Source: a virus
Virus record (IMG/VR): IMGVR_UViG_3300045051_000987
Location: 49,553 to 113,552 of that record
Length of the DNA stretch: 64,000 nt
Direction: 5' to 3' (one strand)
Of this stretch, positions 22,360 to 30,426 are shown one piece after another. The position numbers were made by a program, and so were the translations under genes. The notes below the pieces were generated by a model that did not search any database, was not told the DNA's origin, and saw only the letters and a program-made list of their open reading frames with translations. Position 1 is the stretch's first letter, and each line of letters starts with the position of its first letter.

Positions 22360-22922
22360 GGCTCGACCTTCCCATGGAGCGCGTCGACGGCGAATCCGAT
22401 GCGGCTCTCGAGGCGCTTCACGCGCTCGGTCCATCGACGATCCTCAGCCACCGAGTCGGCGAGGAGCATCCGCACCACCGCGCGCAGCGTCATCGACGTC
22501 TGGCCCATCCCGGCGATGTTCTCGATCGGCACCTTGTACGCGACGTGTTCGACGAAGCTGATCGTCGGCTCGCTCGCGCCTGCGCGCTTCATGACGCGGA
22601 TGAAGGCCTCGCGATCGGTCTTCGTCACGTCGGGCGTCGGGCCGATGTTCTTCGCGAGCGCTTCGAGACCCTCACCGCGAGCTCGACGCTCGACGTACGG
22701 GCCGAAGACGCGATCGCGCGTGTGGCACTCACACGAGCACGGCGTCACCGCGCAGAAGGCCGAGAAGCTCCCTCGACACGCATCGCACGGGATCGGGCAC
22801 GCGGTGCACGGCACTTCGCGGTCTCGGGCTCCATCTCCCATCGGCCCGTGCAGCGTCATCCGGTGCGTGTCGTTGCACGTCGAGCAGAGAGGCTCGGGCT
22901 TCTTCGGCTGCTCGGGGTTCAT
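22356..22922 (-). CDS. Cysteine-rich zinc-binding-like protein, 188 aa
   Basis: The first ~70 residues hold about ten cysteines in CSTC, CTACPIPCDAC and CSCECH, reminiscent of DnaJ-type zinc fingers. The rest is helical and ends in a coiled coil. ATG 6 nt after CATGAT. Confidence 0.65.
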   Translation of the reverse strand: MNPEQPKKPEPLCSTCNDTHRMTLHGPMGDGARDREVPCTACPIPCDACRGSFSAFCAVTPCSCECHTRDRVFGPYVERRARGEGLEALAKNIGPTPDVTKTDREAFIRVMKRAGASEPTISFVEHVAYKVPIENIAGMGQTSMTLRAVVRMLLADSVAEDRRWTERVKRLESRIGFAVDALHGKVEP

Positions 22923-22928
22923 GTATGC

Positions 22929-22934
22929 ATCATG
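22929..22934 (-). promoter_or_regulatory. Class B leaderless promoter -10 (CATGAT)
   Basis: CGCGGCATGATG with a 6-nt gap to the ATG at 22922. Confidence 0.6.
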
Positions 22935-22949
22935 CCGCGATGCGCGCGC

Positions 22950-23627
22950 TCAGCCGGGCCGTGTGAGCCCGTGGCGCTCGAGGAGACGCATCGGGAGCTT
23001 CTTCCCCACGTCGTCGCAGCGAGAGCCGTAGAGGCCAATCAGCGCGGCCTCGGCACCGTCCGCCGTCGAGAGCTGCACGTGAGGCGCGAGCTCGGACACG
23101 CGGCGCGTGGCGTGCCGCTTCCAGTCGTCGGGCTCGTTGCGTCGGTTCTCGCCGGTGTCGACGTCGTACGTGACGACGGGGACATCCATCCACGACCGCC
23201 ACCGCTGCGTGAGCGCGTACGAGCAGAGACGCGACGCGGGGCAGAGCACACCCTCACCATCACCACCGCGCGCGCCCATGAGGTGAGCGGCACGCATCCA
23301 GTGCCCGCGCGCGGCGCCGAGGCCGAGCCACGAGTCGATCCCGAGCGGCCCGCCGGCTCCCCACTCCTCGAGCACGAGATGAAGCTCGAGCCCGCGGCCG
23401 CGACAGACCGAGACGGCCTCACGAAGCACGTGCTCGAGCTCGCGCGTCATCGGATCGACGTCGCGCACGAACGCGAGCCACGGCTTCTCGAAGGCTTCGT
23501 CGGGGACTACGAGCGCGGCGCCCGAGACCTTCGAGCCCGGATCGATGCCGAGGATCCCGATCGGCCACGGCCGGCGCGCCCACCACGCTGCGCGCTCGGC
23601 CTGGGCCTTCTTCGTTCGAGTCGCCAC
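22950..23627 (-). CDS. RuvC-like resolvase/nuclease
   Basis: 225 aa. GILGIDPGSKVSGAALVV holds the first catalytic aspartate in the RNase H fold, LVLEEWG the glutamate, and STADGAEAALIGLYG the C-terminal acidic pair typical of RuvC. It would cut branched DNA before packaging. GTG at 23627 was chosen because the palindrome ends exactly before it and overlaps the upstream gene's stop; a start at 23666 would translate the palindrome. Confidence 0.85.
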   Translation of the reverse strand: MATRTKKAQAERAAWWARRPWPIGILGIDPGSKVSGAALVVPDEAFEKPWLAFVRDVDPMTRELEHVLREAVSVCRGRGLELHLVLEEWGAGGPLGIDSWLGLGAARGHWMRAAHLMGARGGDGEGVLCPASRLCSYALTQRWRSWMDVPVVTYDVDTGENRRNEPDDWKRHATRRVSELAPHVQLSTADGAEAALIGLYGSRCDDVGKKLPMRLLERHGLTRPG

Positions 23628-23647
23628 GTGTTCACCCGGGTGAACAC
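23628..23647. promoter_or_regulatory. Palindrome, copy 4
   Basis: Supplies the TGA stop of the upstream gene and abuts the GTG of the RuvC-like gene; its own GGGTGA is the only ribosome-binding candidate. Confidence 0.9.
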
Positions 23648-24027
23648 GCGTCCGCCGGAGGCACATCCTCCGACGGGATCACGGCGACGGGATCAGTGTC
23701 GACCGGCATCTTCGCGAGCTGCAAGACGATCGCGGCGTTCGGATCTCCCTCGCCGACGACGCGCAGCGTGAGCACGGGCGCCGCGCTGATCACCGTGAAG
23801 GGAACGACGACGGCGCCGTTCACGCGCTCGAGATCGGGCCGGTCACGCTGCTCGAGGACGACGATGCGCGCGGTGAGCGCAGCGATCACGCGCATGAGCG
23901 TCTCGCGGTGTCGCTCGCCCGTGAGCGCTGCGTGTGCGGCTTCGGCTCCGACCTTGCGGAGCTTCTCGATGCGCGCTTGCTCGTTGCGGAGCTTCTTCGC
24001 TGCTCGGTTCTTGTGGTGATGCCCCAT
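23632..24027 (-). CDS. Hypothetical protein, 131 aa
   Basis: MGHHHKNRAAKKLRNEQARI start; helical N-terminus, beta-rich middle (VVVPFTVISAAPVLTLRVVG). Its last residues (ACSPG) and stop codon come from the palindrome. TGATG junction with the gene upstream. Confidence 0.62.
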   Translation of the reverse strand: MGHHHKNRAAKKLRNEQARIEKLRKVGAEAAHAALTGERHRETLMRVIAALTARIVVLEQRDRPDLERVNGAVVVPFTVISAAPVLTLRVVGEGDPNAAIVLQLAKMPVDTDPVAVIPSEDVPPADACSPG

Positions 24028-24968
24028 CACTTCGCTCGCTTGCTGCGCGCGGGCTTCTTGCCCTTCTTCAAGCGAACGGCCGCGCGCGCGACCTGCTTCG
24101 CCACCTCGAGATCAGCCTCGAGCCTCTCGACGCGCGAATCCGCAGCGCGGAGGTTGTGCTTCGTGATGTCGAGCTCGCCGCGCACGTGCTTGAGGTCCGC
24201 GAAGGCGCCGTTGCGCTCGACCTCGAAGCGCGAGAGCTCGGCGTTCTTCTCCCGCAGCGCCACGACGTCGTGCATCGCTCGGCGCACGCGCGACGGGTGA
24301 TCGCTCTCGATCTCCATCGCGACGAGCTCCATCGCCTTGCGGTAGTGGTTCCGACGCGAGCCGCCCGGCGACGATGCTCGGCCGAGCACGAAGTGCTCGA
24401 GCGCGCGACCGAGGTTGTACGAGAGGCGGAGCTCTTCGGCGATGTTCGCCATCGAGTAGGGATCGACAGCTACCTCGACGTCACCGATGCCCGGTCGACC
24501 GCGCGGCGAGACCGCCTCGTCTGCGTCGAAGAACGGCGAACGCAGAAGACGATCGGGTGCACGAGGCGACTCCGGCGCCACGGCATCGACGATCTCATCG
24601 GCCTTCTTCGCAGCGGCTTCGAGCGTCGCGCCGTACGCCCCGGCGAGCCGATCGACTACGCGCGAGACGCCCTCCGCATCGCCCTCGACAGAGAGCACGC
24701 GAGCAGTCGCGCGGCTCGCCGGCTTCTTCGGATCGAAGCCGAGCCAGGTGCGGATGTGCACGCGTCCGTTCTGATCAGCGAAGTGCACGATCTTGTCGCG
24801 CACGAAGATGAAAGCGTGCTTGTGGATCGCCGCAGTCGTCTCTACGCCGAGCGCATCACGGATCGACCGCATGATCCGTCCTTCGAGCAACGAGTTGCTC
24901 TCGACGACCTGCGCGCGCCCCACACCCGTCTTCGTCTTGAGGACGATGTCACCCTTCTCGAACTTCAT
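24027..24968 (-). CDS. Hypothetical protein, 313 aa, C-terminal coiled coil
   Basis: MKFEKGDIVLKTKTGVGRAQ opens with an SH3/KOW-like strand pattern. Residues ~215-300 are a long heptad-rich helix (LREKNAELSRFEVERNGAFA and on). The end is strongly basic (KKGKKPARSKRAK). GGGAGG 5 nt before the ATG. Lies in the Rad50/Mre11 operon; role unknown. Confidence 0.68.
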   Translation of the reverse strand: MKFEKGDIVLKTKTGVGRAQVVESNSLLEGRIMRSIRDALGVETTAAIHKHAFIFVRDKIVHFADQNGRVHIRTWLGFDPKKPASRATARVLSVEGDAEGVSRVVDRLAGAYGATLEAAAKKADEIVDAVAPESPRAPDRLLRSPFFDADEAVSPRGRPGIGDVEVAVDPYSMANIAEELRLSYNLGRALEHFVLGRASSPGGSRRNHYRKAMELVAMEIESDHPSRVRRAMHDVVALREKNAELSRFEVERNGAFADLKHVRGELDITKHNLRAADSRVERLEADLEVAKQVARAAVRLKKGKKPARSKRAK

Positions 24969-24987
24969 CTCAGCCTCCCTTACGCGA

Positions 24988-25251
24988 TCAGGTCGCGTCG
25001 TCCTCAGACTCGTTGAAAAAATCGATCGCGTGCCGAACCACACTCTTGAACTCGTCCTGAACGATCCCGATGAGCTCATCGGGATCGTTCACCTCGCCGA
25101 CCAGCACGTCATCTGCGAAGCGCACCTCGCCCGTCACGATCGGATCACCGCCGGTGTCGAACACCGCCTCGTACGTGAACACCGACCGGCTCACTCGCGT
25201 GATCGAGAGATCGATCCCGATCTTTCGCACAATCTTCTCGCCATCCTTCAT
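24988..25251 (-). CDS. Small acidic hypothetical protein, 87 aa
   Basis: MKDGEKIVRKIGIDLSITRV; beta-rich with an acidic end (ESEDDAT). GGAGG upstream of the ATG. Lies between the Rad50-like gene and the coiled-coil gene. Confidence 0.65.
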   Translation of the reverse strand: MKDGEKIVRKIGIDLSITRVSRSVFTYEAVFDTGGDPIVTGEVRFADDVLVGEVNDPDELIGIVQDEFKSVVRHAIDFFNESEDDAT

Positions 25252-25252
25252 C

Positions 25253-27235
25253 TCAGGCCTCCAAGTCCAGGCGGGAGGTGTTGCCCTCCCGAGTCACCAC
25301 CACGCGCGCAGGAAGGCCCGCGAGGAGCTGTGCGTCGTGCGAGACGACGAAGGCCTGCTCGAGGCCCACCGAACCGAGGAGGCCCGCGAACATGCGCGCG
25401 AGCGCGTCTCGGTTCTCGAGGTCGAGCTCACCGAAGGGTTCATCGATGAAGGCCACCTCGAGCGGTGAGCCGCGCCGCTCTCGGAGCATCATGCCGCCCG
25501 CGAGTCTGATCGCAGACGCGACGAGCACCTTCGCGCCGCCGCTCTTCGTGCGCACGTCCTCGATCTCTCCGCTCCCGTCGTCGACGAGCACATCGAGCTC
25601 GTCGCTCTTCTTCCTCGATCGCGGCACCCCGCACGAGGGGCACTCGCGCGCGCGCGTCCGCTTCTCGTAGACGTGCCCGCACTCCGCACACGCGGGAGCC
25701 GGATCGCCGAGCTCGCGCTCCCATGCGAGCGAGAACGAGAGGCCGAGGCCTTCGAGGATCGCGTTCGCGCGGTGCTCGAGGCCGGCGAGCGAGATCGCAG
25801 CGATGCGCGCGGGGATGCCCGACCCACCGAGCGCGCGCGCGACGAGCTGCGCGATGCGCGCCGAGTCTTCGGCCGACGCGATCCCGACGTCGCGCTCTCG
25901 CACGCGACGCGCGTAGGCCTCGCCCTGACGCTCCTCCTCGTCGAGCCGACCGAGCGCCGCGCGGATCTCACCGATGCGTCCCTCGGCCTTCGTGCGCTCT
26001 GCGCGGGCCGTCGCCGCGTTCTCTGAGGCCACGCGATGCGCCTCGGGGTCGAAGCTCCTCTCGAGCTCCTCAAGCGAGGTGCGGGCCGCGCGCACGCGCT
26101 TCGTCGCCTCGTTCATCTGCCCGACGAGCCGGATCCGCTTCTCGGACGCGCCGCGCGCGCTGGTGATCTCCGCGCTCAGCTCGCCGACCTTCGTGCGTGC
26201 GCGCCCGAGCTCGATGTTCGCGAGCCGCGATCGCTCGACGAACGCGCCGCGCTTCTCGGAGACCGAGTCGGCGACCGGGCACGCCTCGCACGTCACCGGG
26301 CACTGACCATCGAAGCGTCCCGCGAGGAGCTGTCGCACGGCCTGCACTTCCTTCTCCGCGGCGTCAACGGCCGCGCGCTCCGCGATCCGCTCCTCGTCGA
26401 GAGCTGCGAAGCGCTCGGGGTCGACGACCTCGGGAAGCGCTGCGAGCTCCGCGCGCACCGAGGAGAGCGACGCCGACGCGGCCTGAACGTTCGCGCGCTG
26501 CGCGTTCAGGTTCGCGAGCACCGCCACCGCGGCCGCGTTGAACTCGATCGCTTCGGCCATCTCGTCGCGCGTCCCCTCGACCTGCACGAGCTCGGCGCTG
26601 AGCGCACCCCGTTCGTCGCGGAGGATCATCGGGTCGCGGGGCTGCTGTCCGATCGTCGCCGCTCGCGCAACGTCGAGCGAGGTGCGCGCGTCGCGGGCTT
26701 GAAGCATCGCGCGCTTGCCCATGCGCTCCCATCGATCGAGCTCGAGCCACCGAGCGAAGACCGCGCGCCGCTCGCCGCTCGTCTGCCCGCAGAGCGCGTG
26801 CACGTCGCCCTGGCCGAACCAGGACGTGTTGTCGAAGTCCGAGACGGTGAGGCGGAAGACGCGCGCGAGGTGCTCTTCCGCGGCCTCGCGCTCGAGGAGC
26901 AGGCCGGGCGCGTTCTTCGGATCGGTCACGCGGAGCACGGTCGGTCCACCACGCGGGTGCACGCGCGAGATCGTGAGGCCAGTGCTCATCTCGACCTCGA
27001 CCTCGAAGCCCGTCTCACCGTGCGTGATGAGCGCGTCGAGCGTGCGCTTGCGGTGCGCGCCGGTGAGCGCGAAGCGGATCGCCTCGAGCCACCCGCTTTT
27101 CCCCGACCAGTTGGAGCGACGCGGGTTCTCGGTGTAGCGGCCGACGACTGCGATCGGACCGGGGGGCAGAGGTCCCACGCGTTGCTCGCCGCGGAAGGCC
27201 ATCCAGTTGAGCGTGCGGACGTTCTTCGGGTACAT
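25253..27235 (-). CDS. Rad50/SbcC-like ATPase (phage gp46 type)
   Basis: 660 aa. Walker A-like ...NWSGKSGW at ~42-49, a central coiled coil interrupted by a CPVTC zinc hook, an ABC signature-like TKSGGAKVLVASAIRLAGG, Walker B EVAFIDEPFGELD and an H-loop VVSHDAQ. A second CAECG...CPSCG zinc ribbon sits before the signature region, which is extra. With the Mre11-like gene it forms the exonuclease complex for double-strand end processing. Confidence 0.93.
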   Translation of the reverse strand: MYPKNVRTLNWMAFRGEQRVGPLPPGPIAVVGRYTENPRRSNWSGKSGWLEAIRFALTGAHRKRTLDALITHGETGFEVEVEMSTGLTISRVHPRGGPTVLRVTDPKNAPGLLLEREAAEEHLARVFRLTVSDFDNTSWFGQGDVHALCGQTSGERRAVFARWLELDRWERMGKRAMLQARDARTSLDVARAATIGQQPRDPMILRDERGALSAELVQVEGTRDEMAEAIEFNAAAVAVLANLNAQRANVQAASASLSSVRAELAALPEVVDPERFAALDEERIAERAAVDAAEKEVQAVRQLLAGRFDGQCPVTCEACPVADSVSEKRGAFVERSRLANIELGRARTKVGELSAEITSARGASEKRIRLVGQMNEATKRVRAARTSLEELERSFDPEAHRVASENAATARAERTKAEGRIGEIRAALGRLDEEERQGEAYARRVRERDVGIASAEDSARIAQLVARALGGSGIPARIAAISLAGLEHRANAILEGLGLSFSLAWERELGDPAPACAECGHVYEKRTRARECPSCGVPRSRKKSDELDVLVDDGSGEIEDVRTKSGGAKVLVASAIRLAGGMMLRERRGSPLEVAFIDEPFGELDLENRDALARMFAGLLGSVGLEQAFVVSHDAQLLAGLPARVVVTREGNTSRLDLEA

Positions 27236-27238
27236 CGA

Positions 27239-27967
27239 TCAGCCTCCCTCGCTCGCGAGGATCTCGAGCGCCTTCGCCTTCGCCGCTTCGCGATCCTCTG
27301 CGGGGATCGGGAGCCCATCGAACCACGCGGTGATCGCGTCCTCGGGTCGCGGCGCCGTCGCGACTTCCTTCTTCGTCTCGGTGTCGGGCGCCTCGTGCAG
27401 CGCGCGCGTCACGACGACGACCTCGCGCGCACCGTGCGCACGGATCGCGCGCTTGATCTCGTGCGTGTTGAAGCCGTCGCGCTCGCTCGGTCGGAGCTCG
27501 GCCGTCACCTTCACGAGCGCGCCCTCGAGATCCTGATCTCGCGGGTTCATGAGCGAGATGGTCTCGAGGTCCATGTCGTAGAGCGGCGTCGCAGCGAGCT
27601 CGTGGAAGATCACGCGCGCGCCCGTCGACGTGACCTTCGCGACCGGCACGAACTTCCTCGATGCGCGCGGCTCGCGCGGCGTCACCACGATCGCCTCTGC
27701 GGCCTGCGTCGCCTCCTCGAGCACCGCGGCCTTCTTTGACTTCGACTTCTGCGACTCGTGTCCCTGCTCGCAGCGCAACACCTCGACGGTGACGCCGGGC
27801 TCGTCGAGATCCTCCATGCGTCGAAGCCGACCGCCGCACGCCTTGCACTTCGATCGCGTGAGCGGGTAGCTGTCCCACGCGCGCGCCGGTGCTCGCACGG
27901 CCTCCTCGGGAAGCGCTCCCGCGTCCATCGCCTGCTCGATCTTCGTCCTCGGCTTCGCCACGGTCAC
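27239..27967 (-). CDS. Hypothetical protein, 242 aa, N-terminal zinc ribbon
   Basis: GTG start (MTVAKPRTKIEQAMDAG). CKACGG...CEQGH near residues 41-70 is a zinc-ribbon-like site. The remainder is alpha/beta without a known motif. It lies between the Mre11- and Rad50-like genes with 3-4 nt junctions, so it may belong to the same complex (inference from position only). Confidence 0.65.
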   Translation of the reverse strand: MTVAKPRTKIEQAMDAGALPEEAVRAPARAWDSYPLTRSKCKACGGRLRRMEDLDEPGVTVEVLRCEQGHESQKSKSKKAAVLEEATQAAEAIVVTPREPRASRKFVPVAKVTSTGARVIFHELAATPLYDMDLETISLMNPRDQDLEGALVKVTAELRPSERDGFNTHEIKRAIRAHGAREVVVVTRALHEAPDTETKKEVATAPRPEDAITAWFDGLPIPAEDREAAKAKALEILASEGG

Positions 27968-28737
27968 ACCTCCACGATCAGGAAGCCGTGCCCGCCGTCC
28001 TTCGCTTCACCGAACGTGAAGGTGATCGGCGCGCCGGGGATCTCGATGTCGAGCTCGCCACGTCGGATCGTCTGCCGCGCGTGGTAGTGCCCATTCACGA
28101 CGAGCGCCGGCCGGAGCTCCTCGACGAGCTGCACGGGGAAGGGCACCTCGCGCCCGTGGGCCATGTCGGTCGACTCCGATCCGGGGTGCATCCCGTCGAA
28201 GGAGAGGTGCCCACCGACGACGATCTTGAACCCGCCGTTGCGTAGCTTGTGCGCGCGCTCGAAGGCCTCACCGAGAGCTCGCCGGTAGTCGTCGGTGCGC
28301 TCGTACGCGCGCGAGACGTACGGGAGCGCGAGGTAGGCGACCTGTCCGAGCTCGAGCACCGTCGGCGCCTCGAGCACACGCACGCATCGCGGATCGGTCA
28401 CGCGGAGCGGGCTGAGCGTGCTCATCGGGCTCGAGGTGTCGATCACGTCGTGGTTGCCGGGGATCGCGACGAGCCCGCACGACATCGACGACGTGCGACC
28501 CACGCGCGTCGCGGCGCCGAGATGCAGGAAGCTCTCGTAGACGAACGTCGCCCAGCGCGCGTCTTGGATCGAGCCCGGATCCCACAGGTCGCCGAGGTTG
28601 AGCACCGTGTCGACCTCGTGCTCGTGGATCGCGGTCTCGAGCGCCGACACGTACTCCGCGAGCTCGGGGAGCCGCTCGACGCCCGCGGTGATCGCGTCCA
28701 CGTGCCAGTCGGACGTGATGAGGAAGCGCGACGTCAT
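27964..28737 (-). CDS. Mre11/SbcD-like nuclease (phage gp47 type)
   Basis: 257 aa. All calcineurin-like phosphoesterase motifs are visible: TSDWH (8-12), NLGDLWD, GNHD, GGHLS and NGHYH. Length fits a minimal phage version without a large capping domain. ATGA overlap with the gene upstream. Partner of the Rad50-like ATPase. Confidence 0.93.
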   Translation of the reverse strand: MTSRFLITSDWHVDAITAGVERLPELAEYVSALETAIHEHEVDTVLNLGDLWDPGSIQDARWATFVYESFLHLGAATRVGRTSSMSCGLVAIPGNHDVIDTSSPMSTLSPLRVTDPRCVRVLEAPTVLELGQVAYLALPYVSRAYERTDDYRRALGEAFERAHKLRNGGFKIVVGGHLSFDGMHPGSESTDMAHGREVPFPVQLVEELRPALVVNGHYHARQTIRRGELDIEIPGAPITFTFGEAKDGGHGFLIVEV

Positions 28738-29114
28738 GACTTCGCCTCGGGCGCGCTCGTCTTCGCACCGCACGCCTTGCACGTGAGGATCGTCGTCCGA
28801 CCGTCGAGGTAGTAGGGCTCGTGGTTCCCGTTCCGATCGGGATGCGTGCACGGTTCATCCCACGCGGGCCGACCATCCTCGGTCGCCTGTTCCTTCACGA
28901 TGTCCGCGCGCCTCTCGCGCTGTCGCGCGATCGAGCTCTTCATCGCGGTGATCTTGCGGATGACGTTCTGCACGATCGGCGAGCGCATCATGAGCCGCGC
29001 ATCGCCACCGCGAAGGAGCGTCGCGAAGAGCTCACCGAGGCCATCGACCTCTTCGGCCGTGAACGACGTCGATGCAGCGAGGCGGACGTCAGCGAGAGGG
29101 GAACGACGCGACAT
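28734..29114 (-). CDS. Hypothetical protein, 126 aa, C-terminal zinc site
   Basis: MSRRSPLADVRLAASTSFTA; helical with a C-terminal CTHPD...CKACG metal site. Begins 1 nt after the RecA-like stop. Function unknown. Confidence 0.65.
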   Translation of the reverse strand: MSRRSPLADVRLAASTSFTAEEVDGLGELFATLLRGGDARLMMRSPIVQNVIRKITAMKSSIARQRERRADIVKEQATEDGRPAWDEPCTHPDRNGNHEPYYLDGRTTILTCKACGAKTSAPEAKS

Positions 29115-29115
29115 G

Positions 29116-30336
29116 TCAGAGAGCTCCGATCTTCGTGTTGATCTCCGCGAGGAGCGCGGTGAGCGCCTCGCGATCCTTCGTGAGCGCAGCGACGGCGTTG
29201 TGGTCGCCGTTCCATCGCTTCTTCCGCCACGTGTACCAAGACCCTGCGAGGTCGATGATCCCGAGCTCCTTGCCCACGAGGATCGCATCGCGCGCGGTGT
29301 CGAAGCCCTCGGGCACGAGCTTGCCGTTGCTCATGTGGAACGTCGCATCCGTGTGGTCGGTCTCCATCATCCCGACCTTCGACTTCCAGATCCTCATGCG
29401 GTGCGCGAAGCCGAAGACCTTCTTCGACGCGCCCTCACCCAACTCGATCGCGCGACCCTTCATCACGCGGATGATCAGGCTCGCGTCGTACTGACTCGCG
29501 GCGCCTCCCTTGAGCGTCGGTTGCTCCCACGGCTTGAGGTCGTCGGCGTCACGTTCCTGCACGATGATCACGAACGCGGTCTCGGCCGCGCCGAGCATCG
29601 GCACGATGTGATCGAGCCACGCCTGGTTCATCGCCGCGCGGTAGCGGCCCCAGCCCTTGTCGATCGCATCACCGCCCTCGGCCTGTAGCTTCTTGAGCTC
29701 CCTCTCGGGCACGAGCTTGTTGAGCGAGTCGACGATCATGAGGCCCGCGAGATCGAGCTCGGGCGGAAGCGGGGGGAGCTTCGCGTCCTTCTTGAGCTTG
29801 AGGTGCTCGCGCCAGTACTCGAAGCGCGCCTTCCTCTCTGCGACCATCCACCCGAGGAAGGTGTCGACCTTGTCGATCGTCTCCTCGTACGTCTTCGGTC
29901 GCTCCGCGAAGAAGTTGGGGAACTCGGAGGCCGGCCGGCCGAGGAACTCGTCGACCCACTTGAGGTCCGTCGCGTGCTCTGCGTCGATGTACGACGCAGC
30001 GTGATCCTGCTCGATGAAGCTGCGGATGAAGCCGCCGATCGCAGCCGTCTTGCCGCCGTGCGTCGGGCCGTGAACCGTCGTGATGCGTCGAACGGGGAGA
30101 CCGCCGACGCGTGTGGCCTTGTTGAAGTGCGGGAAGATCGTTGGGACCGCGCGCACGCGATCGAGCACGTCGCTCGCCTTACCCCATCCCTCCGGCATCT
30201 TGCCCGAGAGCGCGCGGAAGCCGGTCTTCACGAGCGGCGCGGGGGGCGGGATCGTTCCGGCCTCCACCGGGTTCGTGGGCGCTTCCTTCTTCGGGGCCTT
30301 CTTCGAGCTCGGTGTCGGCTTGCTGCGGCTCTTCAT
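29116..30336 (-). CDS. RecA-like recombinase
   Basis: 406 aa. Walker A GPTHGGKT (90-97), the ASYIDAEHA strand with catalytic glutamate, Walker B-like LMIVDSLNKLV, and a later QERDADDLKPW region fit the RecA/UvsX core. A ~40-residue lysine/proline-rich N-terminal tail is extra. The start follows TATGAT, the only perfect consensus-like -10 of the class B set, by 9 nt. Confidence 0.88.
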   Translation of the reverse strand: MKSRSKPTPSSKKAPKKEAPTNPVEAGTIPPPAPLVKTGFRALSGKMPEGWGKASDVLDRVRAVPTIFPHFNKATRVGGLPVRRITTVHGPTHGGKTAAIGGFIRSFIEQDHAASYIDAEHATDLKWVDEFLGRPASEFPNFFAERPKTYEETIDKVDTFLGWMVAERKARFEYWREHLKLKKDAKLPPLPPELDLAGLMIVDSLNKLVPERELKKLQAEGGDAIDKGWGRYRAAMNQAWLDHIVPMLGAAETAFVIIVQERDADDLKPWEQPTLKGGAASQYDASLIIRVMKGRAIELGEGASKKVFGFAHRMRIWKSKVGMMETDHTDATFHMSNGKLVPEGFDTARDAILVGKELGIIDLAGSWYTWRKKRWNGDHNAVAALTKDREALTALLAEINTKIGAL

Positions 30337-30345
30337 CGTGGACCC

Positions 30346-30351
30346 ATCATA
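30346..30351 (-). promoter_or_regulatory. Class B promoter variant (TATGAT) for the RecA gene
   Basis: GGCGGTATGATGGG, 9 nt before the ATG at 30336. Near-leaderless. Confidence 0.6.
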
Positions 30352-30367
30352 CCGCCGAACGCACGAA

Positions 30368-30395
30368 GGCCCGGGGAGGTCACCCGCCCCGGGCC
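30368..30395 (-). terminator. Terminator-like hairpin after SSB-like gene
   Basis: GGCCCGGGG / CCCCGGGCC, a 9-bp stem with a GCGGGTGACCT-type loop, but no U-run. Confidence 0.5.
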
Positions 30396-30426
30396 CACGC
30401 ACGCGCGTGCATCGCAGTCGACGTGA

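Noticed and set aside
22950-23666. Start at 23666 for the RuvC-like gene
   Set aside because: It would encode the palindrome as protein and overlap the upstream gene by 35 nt; GTG at 23627 follows the palindrome directly. The upstream start remains possible.
25488-25493. CATGAT box inside the Rad50-like gene
   Set aside because: It encodes GGMM in a conserved coding stretch and no in-frame or nearby start codon follows at 5-9 nt or after a Shine-Dalgarno.
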